This document shows, piece after piece, positions 42,959 to 50,900 of a stretch of DNA of 64,000 bases. The stretch lies in contig NZ_JAATJH010000002.1 in assembly GCF_011927835.1 (NCBI RefSeq), positions 434,001 through 498,000 on the forward strand, given 5' to 3'. The first letter of the stretch is position 1. The number at the start of each line of letters is the position of its first letter. The notes under the pieces are model-generated. The model was not told the origin of the DNA, made no database searches, and was given only the letters and a program-made list of their open reading frames with translations. The DNA comes from Neolewinella antarctica. Lineage in GTDB: Bacteria > Bacteroidota > Bacteroidia > Chitinophagales > Saprospiraceae. A program made the translations under genes and the position numbers.

Positions 42959-44147
42959 TAAGCTTCAGGATTTTGACCTCCACCCGCTGGTTCCGCGCGT
43001 TACATTCCGCATCTTCCGACCGACAGACCGGCCGGGTATTGCCATAACCGCGTGGAAACATCCGGTTGACGGGGATGCGGTGCTCCTGTAGGTATTCTAT
43101 TACGGATCTGGCGCGTTGGCCACTCAGGGTGTTCGCGTAACCGGAGCTTGCTTTGTAGCTGGCGTGTCCACCCACTTCGATAATGACATTATCGTTGTCC
43201 CGTAGGAAACCAATTATTTCTTCCAGGGCTTCTTCGCTCTCGCTCTCGATTTCGGCGCTGTTCGCTTTAAAAGTGATGTTTTCAATTCTGAAGATCGCGC
43301 CCTCCTTTAACGACGCGGTTGTCGTACCCAATTTTACCTGAGGCTCCTCCGGTTCCGCCGCGGGTGGCGTACTTACCGGCTTGCGTGGGCTGGGTAAGTC
43401 ACGTCGGACGATGGGTTGCGTCATAATATCCTCGTCCGGGTCGACCAGAGTAATGGCCGGTTCTGCGTCAATTGGTGCGTCGGGGACGCTGAGGTCCTTG
43501 TCGCAGTCAATCGGCTTGAGCGCCTGGGTGTTGTCAAGGAGGATGTTGCCGTTGTAGGGCAGCATCGTCTGGGGCTTGTAATAAACCTCGAAAGTGATGT
43601 AGGTGTACGCTTCGGTTGGTGACAACTTCACCCGAAATTCACGCCAATCGTAGTTCTCCACGATGTCGGACTGACCAATCTTTTCTCCGCGTTGGCACAC
43701 GGAGTAACCGCCGTAGACGCGTAGGACGGCGGGCGTAACGTAATTACTCTGCAATTTTGTGCGTTGGCTACGGCTTAGGTAAATTTCCGAACGCGCCATT
43801 TGAATATTCAATTCATAACACTGCCCGGCTACGACGGGGCTGGAGAGTTGTTGGCCGACGGATTCGTACGTTTCGTTGTCCCGGGTTACCATGCCTAAAT
43901 AAGTCAGCCCGTGCTGGGCTTGCTTGGCGACGCGAAATTCAAAGCGCGGATCGGGGTGCACGTCGGGTGCGGATTCGCCGGGGAAGCCACAGTCCGTCCA
44001 ACCCCGGGGGGCGGCACTGTTACGTGGCATGTCCTCAAAAGAGGGATTACGTAATAGAATTTCACTGCTGTCCTGAGCCTGAACGAGCGAGCAGACGAGC
44101 AGTAGTAGGGCGGTAAAGTAACGGGGTAGGGTCAAATGCATGTGCAA
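42951..44147 (-). CDS. OmpA-family outer membrane / peptidoglycan-binding protein
   Basis: A 398-residue exported protein with a signal peptide (about 1-25, LLLVCSLVQAQ). The N-terminal 200 residues form a carbohydrate-binding-like jelly roll (LRNPSFEDMPRNSAAPRGWTDCGFPG, VVAGQCYELNIQMARSE, YTYITFEVYYKPQ). A Pro-rich linker follows (TPPAAEPEEPQ), then an OmpA_C domain at about 285-398 (IRIENITFKANSAEIESESEEALEEI, VIIEVGGHASYKASSGYANTLSGQRARSVIEYL, NRMFPRGYGNTRPV, NQRVEVKIL). It should anchor the outer membrane to peptidoglycan; the N-terminal domain is probably at the cell surface. Confidence 0.88.
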   Translation of the reverse strand: MHMHLTLPRYFTALLLLVCSLVQAQDSSEILLRNPSFEDMPRNSAAPRGWTDCGFPGESAPDVHPDPRFEFRVAKQAQHGLTYLGMVTRDNETYESVGQQLSSPVVAGQCYELNIQMARSEIYLSRSQRTKLQSNYVTPAVLRVYGGYSVCQRGEKIGQSDIVENYDWREFRVKLSPTEAYTYITFEVYYKPQTMLPYNGNILLDNTQALKPIDCDKDLSVPDAPIDAEPAITLVDPDEDIMTQPIVRRDLPSPRKPVSTPPAAEPEEPQVKLGTTTASLKEGAIFRIENITFKANSAEIESESEEALEEIIGFLRDNDNVIIEVGGHASYKASSGYANTLSGQRARSVIEYLQEHRIPVNRMFPRGYGNTRPVCRSEDAECNARNQRVEVKILKLSR

Positions 44148-44192
44148 ATGCTTGTGGAATCAGGTAACGCGTAATACTTGGTTCCTGTTGCG

Positions 44193-44219
44193 CTCCGGTA
44201 GCTATCGGGGCGGGTGCAA
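44193..44219. repeat. Palindrome variant joined to the end of the GC motif
   Basis: CTCCGGTAGCTATCGGGG (44193-44210), two differences from the 18-bp palindrome, is followed directly by CGGGTGCAA, which equals the 3' end of the dispersed GC motif. Confidence 0.75.
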
Positions 44220-44281
44220 TGAAAGTTGGCGTGGCGGAGAAACCGGGGTGAGCGAAATCAGGCTACGCATTCGGAAAAATT

Positions 44282-44319
44282 CAAAAGCCCCACGATCAGC
44301 AATGACCGTGGGGCTTTTG
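44282..44319 (-). terminator. Terminator of the PpiD gene
   Basis: A 13-bp perfect stem CAAAAGCCCCACG / CGTGGGGCTTTTG, which gives a T run on the - strand just after the gene at 44345. Confidence 0.85.
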
Positions 44320-44344
44320 GTTTAACTCGCAGGGAACTTAGTCA

Positions 44345-46471
44345 CTAGCGGCAATCCTGGCTAGCGCGTTCGTCTTCCACGTCCGCCGCAAGGCGAAGGG
44401 CGGGCATAATGCCGGCGGATGCCTGGCTACGCGTGCGGCTGTTCAGTTGCGTGCGGGCTCCGGGTAGACTGCCACTCGTACCGGTAGCTGCGTCGGTGAT
44501 GGCCTCGACTACGTACACGCCAGTGTTTCCGACAACGGTGATCGGTTGGCCGATCGTTGCGCGTGCGGCGGCAGCAATGACTTTGGGTTCGTTACCAATG
44601 CGGGGTAAACTGCTCAGGGAAGGATTACTCGATACGGTATCGATAGTTACGCCATACTGCGCCGCGACGTTGCTCAGTGACTGGCCACTAAGTTCGCCCC
44701 GGACGCGCGCGCCAACCACCCGGTTACGCACCTGGGGGCTGACCGCATCGCGCACGGTGGCGACCGGCGCGACTCCGGCCGGTACGACTTCCTTCAGGCC
44801 CGCAACGACGTACTTATTCTCGTAGAATAGGACCTCGTCCGTAAAGCGGTAAACGCGACCACTCAGGTCACCGGCGTCGGCGGAAAAAGCCCAGCACATC
44901 AGGTCTTTGATCTCCTGTCCGGAACCGAGCTCCGGAAGATTGTAAGTAGCAAGCCGTACGGGGTTGGTCGTAGTGACTTTCATGCCGGCGTCCGCTAAAG
45001 CCTTTACGCTGGTCTTTCCGTTAACGAATTGCTGCGCTTCTTGGAGGCGGGTGTCTTCCGTGTCCGAGGAAGGCGTAATGGGTTCGACGATCGTGGCTAC
45101 CATGGCGCGGGGGCTGGTGGAAGCGCTGCGACTCATTACTTCCACTACGTGGACGCCGTAGGAAGTACGAACCTTATATAGCTTACCCACGTCACCGGTG
45201 CGGAAGAGCACGGCGTCGAAGGGGCGGACGAACTGCCCGGGCGTTACTTTTTCGTAAACACCTTCGTTGTCCTTTGAACCCGGGTCCTCACTGAATTCGG
45301 TTACCATTGCACCGAACTTCCGACGGTTGCCGTTCAGGACGTTGATCAGGCTATCGGCGCGGGCATCGGCGGCGTCGAACTGACCCGGCGTCTGAGCGCT
45401 CAACAAAATGTGGCGGGTCTTGGCGCTGTCGGCCATCGTGACCCGGTCACGGAGTTTGACGAGGCGCATGGTGTTATCCTGGCGGTAAGGGCCGTAAATG
45501 GTTCCGATCTCCATATCGTCCAGCACGCGGTCGGCTACTTCACCGTCGAGGCGCTCGCGAGGTTCGTAGTTGCCGGTGTAGGTGCCGCCGTTAGCAACGG
45601 CGAACAGGCTATCGCCATCGGCGGTAGTTTCCTGGCGCCACTCGGCGGCGGCCGTCGTCAGGTTTTCGTTTAGTTTCGCCATATCCGCCGGGGTAGCCTC
45701 TACGTCAAAGACGATGTACTCCAGCACGCGCGTTTCTTCGGGGTTGTTGAAAATGCTGCGGTTTTCGTCGACGTAAGTTTGGATGTCGGCGTCGGTGACT
45801 TCCTGGTCGTCGGCACCGAGGTCGGTAAAAGGAATCTGTGCGACGGCAACGCGGCGGTTGCCGAGTTGGGCGTCAGCAAAGGTTTGAGCCTGCCAGCTGG
45901 GTGCGTACATGGCTTTAGAGACCAAAGCGTTCATTTTTTCCTGCAGGCGGTTCGTCACGATGTTACGCCGCTGGTAGCGCCAGATGGTCCGGATGTCCGG
46001 ATTGAGCTCACCGTTCTGGATGGCTTGGTCGACGGTGTTAGCGTCAATGTGGCCTTTGATCTGATCGAGTAGCGTGCGGTTGAGCTGGCCGGTTTGTGGG
46101 TCCGTGAGGTTACGGCGGATGATGGGGCTGGGGTTACTGCCGAATTCTAGTTCTTCCAACTCTTCTTCGCTGACGGTCAGTCCGATTTCCTCGGCTTCTT
46201 CGGTGATTACGCCCTCGTCAACGTAAAACTGCCAGAGGTTATCGCGGTTCTGAAAAGCATCGCCACCGTTGAAGGCACCGGAGAGTGTCCGTTCGAATTC
46301 ATTGCGGTCGATCTCCCGCTGGCCGACGCGGCCCATGATTTGTTCGGCGGGGCCGATGGGACCGGCGGCGCCGCCGTTGGTCATTTCCGAAAGGATGAAC
46401 AGCGCGATACCGCCACCAATGAAGAGGAGGACGATGAGGGGGTTATTCCTGATTTTTCCAATCAATGCCAT
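44345..46471 (-). CDS. ppiD: PpiD-type membrane-anchored peptidylprolyl isomerase
   Basis: A 708-residue periplasmic folding factor anchored by one N-terminal helix (about 10-30, NPLIVLLFIGGGIALFILSE). A SurA-N-like region is at about 40-330. A parvulin-type PPIC domain lies at about 345-450 (TRHILLSAQTPGQFDAADARADSLINVL, GAMVTEFSEDPGSKDNEGVYEKVTPGQFVRPFDAVLF, YKVRTSYGVHVVEVM). A second, degenerate isomerase-like domain follows (about 520-640). The family helps fold outer membrane and secreted proteins, in keeping with the many such cargoes here. It ends at a perfect terminator. Confidence 0.9.
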   Translation of the reverse strand: MALIGKIRNNPLIVLLFIGGGIALFILSEMTNGGAAGPIGPAEQIMGRVGQREIDRNEFERTLSGAFNGGDAFQNRDNLWQFYVDEGVITEEAEEIGLTVSEEELEELEFGSNPSPIIRRNLTDPQTGQLNRTLLDQIKGHIDANTVDQAIQNGELNPDIRTIWRYQRRNIVTNRLQEKMNALVSKAMYAPSWQAQTFADAQLGNRRVAVAQIPFTDLGADDQEVTDADIQTYVDENRSIFNNPEETRVLEYIVFDVEATPADMAKLNENLTTAAAEWRQETTADGDSLFAVANGGTYTGNYEPRERLDGEVADRVLDDMEIGTIYGPYRQDNTMRLVKLRDRVTMADSAKTRHILLSAQTPGQFDAADARADSLINVLNGNRRKFGAMVTEFSEDPGSKDNEGVYEKVTPGQFVRPFDAVLFRTGDVGKLYKVRTSYGVHVVEVMSRSASTSPRAMVATIVEPITPSSDTEDTRLQEAQQFVNGKTSVKALADAGMKVTTTNPVRLATYNLPELGSGQEIKDLMCWAFSADAGDLSGRVYRFTDEVLFYENKYVVAGLKEVVPAGVAPVATVRDAVSPQVRNRVVGARVRGELSGQSLSNVAAQYGVTIDTVSSNPSLSSLPRIGNEPKVIAAAARATIGQPITVVGNTGVYVVEAITDAATGTSGSLPGARTQLNSRTRSQASAGIMPALRLAADVEDERASQDCR

Positions 46472-46832
46472 ACTGCAGAGTGCTTTAGCGAATGCCCACC
46501 GGGGCGGTGGGTCTTTTGGTGATGCTTCGTAATAAAAACGTCCCGCACGGGGCTAAGCCGGGGCTAAGTTCGTTAGGGCCGGCGAAGATACGATAGTTTT
46601 TTATACGGGGGAGGGGAGGGTTCGGGGCGGCGGCATCGACTTCAATATTTAGATAATCTTATTTTTTGGCGAGTAGTTTTGCTAAGGCGGTAGGTGGGTA
46701 GGCGGTAGTCGTGGTAGCATCACAACAGGTACCCCGGTTTTTCAGTTACAGCAAATCGATGATGGCTACCTTAATCCATATTAGGATACCTACCGCCTAC
46801 CGCCTACCGCCTACCGCCCAATCTTACTAAAC
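46472..46832. other. Spacer with heptamer arrays
   Basis: A divergent spacer. It holds the ppiD promoter region (TATCTTCG on the - strand near 46583-46590) and degenerate TAGGCGG-type copies at 46686-46712. The right end carries four tandem TACCGCC units (46791-46818), ending 14 bases before the next start codon. No gene is seen. Confidence 0.6.
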
Positions 46833-47201
46833 ATGACCGACGAACAACGCCAAAACCTCCGCCCAACCCTCAACCTGGCACCCGCGACCGCGCCCCTGGA
46901 ACGCTTCCAAAACGAAACCCTCCGGCCCATCGCCAAACTGCAGAACGACCTGCTGATTGCTACCCTGAACATCTTTCTGGCGAAACGTAAGGTGAAGATG
47001 GACCAGGTTGCCGTGAAGCAGCGGTTCGACAAGGTAAAAGAATTGGTCGCGCGTGATAACCGCCTGCGCGGGCTACTATTCGGCATCATCATTGGACAGT
47101 TCACCGCCGCGGAAATGGCTTTTTACGGCGAGTGGGAAGGGGACATCAACCGGCGGCTGACGAATTTACTGACCGAGCGCCTTACCGAGTCCGTCCGCTA
47201 A
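46833..47201 (+). CDS. Conserved Bacteroidota protein of unknown function
   Basis: A 122-residue soluble helical protein of a family common in Bacteroidota, sometimes labelled glyoxalase-like without support. The core has ERFQNETLRPIAKLQNDLLIATLNIFL, VKQRFDKVKELVARDNRLRGLLFGIIIGQFTAAEM and INRRLTNLLTERL. Residues 17-22 (PATAPL region) are encoded by an exact copy of the dispersed GC motif (46878-46893), placed just ahead of the conserved core. This is a likely in-frame repeat insertion. The gene starts 14 bases after a heptamer array. It precedes the next gene by 39 bp. Confidence 0.75.
   Translation: MTDEQRQNLRPTLNLAPATAPLERFQNETLRPIAKLQNDLLIATLNIFLAKRKVKMDQVAVKQRFDKVKELVARDNRLRGLLFGIIIGQFTAAEMAFYGEWEGDINRRLTNLLTERLTESVR
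46878..46893 (-). repeat. Dispersed GC motif, exact copy inside a gene (inverse)
   Basis: GCACCCGCGACCGCGC, in frame in the N-terminal part of the 122-residue protein, coding for APATAP. Confidence 0.95.
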
Positions 47202-47240
47202 TCGACGTATCTTTTTCCGGGCCAGTGACGTTGCACGTAA

Positions 47241-47780
47241 ATGGTGAGACTATTATTGATTTTACTTTCAGCAGTCCCAGTAATTGCGAGCGCGCAGTTT
47301 CCTTTATCGGTGGAGTTCGAGCAAATCCTCGACAGTTTCGACGTGCGCGTCAATCACCCCGACGAGCAAAGCTGGAAAGTACTCAACCCCCACGATAACG
47401 ATTACCTCAGCGAGCAACAGCGACTGTACAGCAAGCCGGACAAACTCGAAGTCCGCTTTACCATCCTCGCTGAAGACAGCGCCGCCGCCTTTTTTCAGTA
47501 TCCCCACATCCAGGCCGGGCACCTGGCGATGAATTTAGCCAGCAACGAAGAAGACGCGCTGACGACCGTCCTCAGCCTCGACGAAGAAGAGATGACCGCC
47601 CTCAACGCCGACTGGGCGCGCGTCTACCTTTTTCGCCCGAAACGAGGTTTCGCCGACCGCCGCCAGGCGCAACTCGTGGCTAGTTATAAGGAAGGGCGGG
47701 GGATGCTCTACACCGTCCTGCTTTTTGACCGGCCACCGGCTGATCTGCTCGACCGGCAACTGACGTTGATGTGGCGATAA
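47241..47780 (+). CDS. Unknown secreted protein upstream of the protease cluster
   Basis: A 179-residue protein with a signal peptide (about 1-18, VIASAQ). No family was recognised. The mature part, beginning FPLSVEFEQILDSFDVRV, is mixed alpha/beta and ends RPPADLLDRQLTLMWR. A relic of exactly this end recurs at 54328-54366, upstream of the second protease gene. So the protease duplication once carried the end of this gene too. Start at ATG 47241, 39 bp after the preceding gene, probably co-transcribed with it. Confidence 0.65.
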   Translation: MVRLLLILLSAVPVIASAQFPLSVEFEQILDSFDVRVNHPDEQSWKVLNPHDNDYLSEQQRLYSKPDKLEVRFTILAEDSAAAFFQYPHIQAGHLAMNLASNEEDALTTVLSLDEEEMTALNADWARVYLFRPKRGFADRRQAQLVASYKEGRGMLYTVLLFDRPPADLLDRQLTLMWR

Positions 47781-47852
47781 TTTGCCGAAAGAAAACTTTG
47801 GGCTCATAACCGGCGTGATTGGGGGGGCAAATGTCACAAAGGCCAGATAAGA

Positions 47853-47884
47853 TTTTGACACCCGGCTTACTTCGTGTATGTTTG
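47853..47884 (+). promoter_or_regulatory. Promoter of protease gene 1
   Basis: TTTTG (47853-47857), a 19-base spacer and TATGTTTG (47877-47884). It covers the upstream frame start at 47874, so the ATG at 47937 is the true start. A related promoter lies before gene 2. Confidence 0.75.
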
Positions 47885-47936
47885 CCTTACACCACGAATA
47901 TCGTGTCGTACCTACTGCCCCTATAACCTAATCTCC

Positions 47937-50900
47937 ATGAGAAATTTTTACCTGTTAAGTATTCTACTGCTTAGTAGTATGCTTACTGCGCAATACGCGC
48001 CGTTCACTCCCCTTCAGCCCGCCAGCGATATCTCTACCGAGAAGCAGGCTCTGAATGGTCCAACCAAAGCTTTATACTTTTCGACGGATCGGCCCGCCGA
48101 ACTCGCAACGTTTTTGCGCGAAGTGCCGGAGGAAAAGACCAAGGCGGCGGAAGAACCCACGCTGCTGGAGTTGCCCAACCCCGATGGATCTGTCGTCACC
48201 TTTCGGGTGCAACGATACCAGATTATCCGACCCGAACTACAGGCCGTTTACCCTAGCTTCGTAACCTTATACGGTTGGGACGTAAAGAACCCCGCCCGCC
48301 GCGTTCAGCTCGACTGGACGGACCGTGGCTTCGGGGCCAGTGTAATTGGCGGTGAAGAGGGCCGCTGGCTCGTCGAGCCCCTCTCCGAAAAGCGGGTAGA
48401 TCAGTACCAAAGCTTTTTCGCTAGAGATTTCCCCGCCGGGGATAGCAGTTCCCGAGAATGTGGTTTTGAGCCGGACGAAAAGGTCATGGAAGAAATAAAC
48501 TTCCACGCCAACGAGAAAAGGGCCGGAGACTGCGAACTCAGGGAATACCGCGTAGCAATCGCCTGTACGGGAGAATACTACGCCGCCGTCGGGGGCACGG
48601 AAGCGCTCGTAGTCGCCGAAATAATGCGCGCCGTTAACCGACTCAATCAGGTTTTTGCGGCAGAAATCTCCCTGCAACTTACCCTTGTCAACCTGCCCGT
48701 CGCGGGCGGCGGGGTACAACTCCTTTTCAATAACCCAAACTCAGACCCCTACACGAACAGTGACAACCGGGCGATGCTGGACGAGAACCAGAATACCATC
48801 GATGCCATCATTGGTAACGAAAATTACGACCTCGGCCACGTGTTTGGTACCGGTGGCGGAGGTGTTGCGCAGCTTAGGTCCGTCTGTAGAGGTGGCAAAG
48901 CCAGGGCCGTGTCGGGGCAACCTTCTCCGATTGGCGATCCATTTTACGTGAGCCTGGTCGCTCACGAGATGGGCCACCAGTTCGGTGCTACGCACACGTT
49001 CAACTCCGATTCGCCCAACTGTGGGCCGAACCGTGCCGCTGAAACGGCTTTTGAGCCGGGGGCTGGTACCACCATTATGTCCTACGCGGGTATTTGTGGA
49101 ACCGCGTCAAATATTCAGTTTGTTGCCGACCCGCAGTACCACGGTATTAGCATCCTGCAAATTGCTACTTACATGGAACTCGGTGGCGGCAGCTCGTGTG
49201 CGGTAACCACCAGCACCGCTAACGCTGAACCAACCGCCATCGCCGGCCCTGACTACTCCATCCCGGCGGGCACTCCCTTCGTTTTGTCTGCCGCCGGGAC
49301 CGACCCCGACGGTGACGGCATCACTTACTGCTGGGAACAGTTCGACTCGGGCCAGGAATTGGACGGCATGCCCGACGGAAGTGAAGTAGCGGGGCCGCTG
49401 TTCCGCACCTTTCTACCGACCGCCGACCCACAGCGCTATTTCCCTAACCTACCCGCCGTCGTTGCCGGAGGAGGCTCCCCCTGGGAATCCCTACCAACCG
49501 TAGCGCGGGAGATGAACTTTACCGTTACCGTGCGGGATTTTGGTGCCGCCGGTTACGGTTGCCCCACGCAGGATCAGATGGTCGTAGACGTAGTCGATAC
49601 CGGCTCTCCTTTTGCCGTGACGGCCCCGAATGGCGTGGAAGCTTACCCGGGTGGTTCTATTCAGACGTTCACGTGGAACGTTGCGGGCACCGACGCTGGC
49701 GCCATCAACTGTGCCACGGTCGATCTCGTCCTTTCTACGGACGGCGGACTAACGTTCACCGAAAGCCTCGGAACTTTCCCCAACAGCGGAACGGCCTCGG
49801 TCAGTCTACCCGCCGTTACTGAGCCCGACGTGCGTTTGATGATTAAGTGTACGGACAACATCTTCTTCGATGTCTCCGACCAGGATTTTTCCATTGAGCA
49901 ACTGGATTACGTAGCGCAAGCCCTTACGGGAGCCGCTACGGTTTGTGACGGTATCGATTCCGTTGATTTTATCTTCCAAATTAGAAGCTTACTGGATTAC
50001 GAAGGAACCATCACTTATACCGTTCAGGACCTACCCACCGGTGCGAACGCCTCTTTCAATCCTGCATCCACCGTACTCGAAAAGGACAGTTCGGTTACGG
50101 TTACCCTAGCCGTGACTGGCCTCAACGCCTTAGCGGACAGCAATTACGCCTTCACGGTCCTCACGGACGACGGTAATGTGCAGAAGACCGTAGAACTCTT
50201 TCTCGAAGTTCTTCCCCCGCTCGAAGCACCGACTTTAATCATTCCGTTTGATAATGGATTTGTTGCGCCGAACGGTGCGGGTTTTGACTGGACGGACGTA
50301 CCCAACGTGGACGTTGCTAGAGGATATACCATCGACTTCTTTAACGATGCGGCCGGTACCGACCGCCGCGGAGGAGCAAGACTTAATGGGAGTCGTGCCA
50401 ACTTCGGTTCTAACCTGGATGGCTTCTTAGTCCCGGGTGAGACTTACTGGTGGTCCGTTACCGCCATAAATTCTGATTGCGATCCGCCGCAAACGGCGAC
50501 CTCAGAGCTTAATCAATTTACGTTCGACTTCGCGCCGCCAACCGGCCAGTCCATACTGGCGACCCCCCTGAGTCAGGGCCTGTGTGGCGGAAGGAGCGCG
50601 GAGGACTTTTTCCTTGTTTTCTTCGAGGGCGACCTGAACGGTCCCGTTGATGTTGTATTGGGAGAACTTCCCGTTGGCATCACCGGATCACTCTCACAAA
50701 CGACGTTGAGTGACCGGGATACCGCCGTGATTGCGCTCGAGGGTACCGAAAACCTTTCAGTAGGTTCGTACAAATTCAACGCTACGGCTAGGGGGGCCAA
50801 TGGCGCAATCGAGACCGTTACCTATATTTTGGATGTGCGGGATAGTGGTATTAACCTCAACTCTCCGCTGGAGGGTAGTACGGTACTGATCAACCGGGAC

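Noticed and set aside
47874-47936. N-terminal extension of protease 1
   Set aside because: It begins inside the promoter and would bury the signal peptide.
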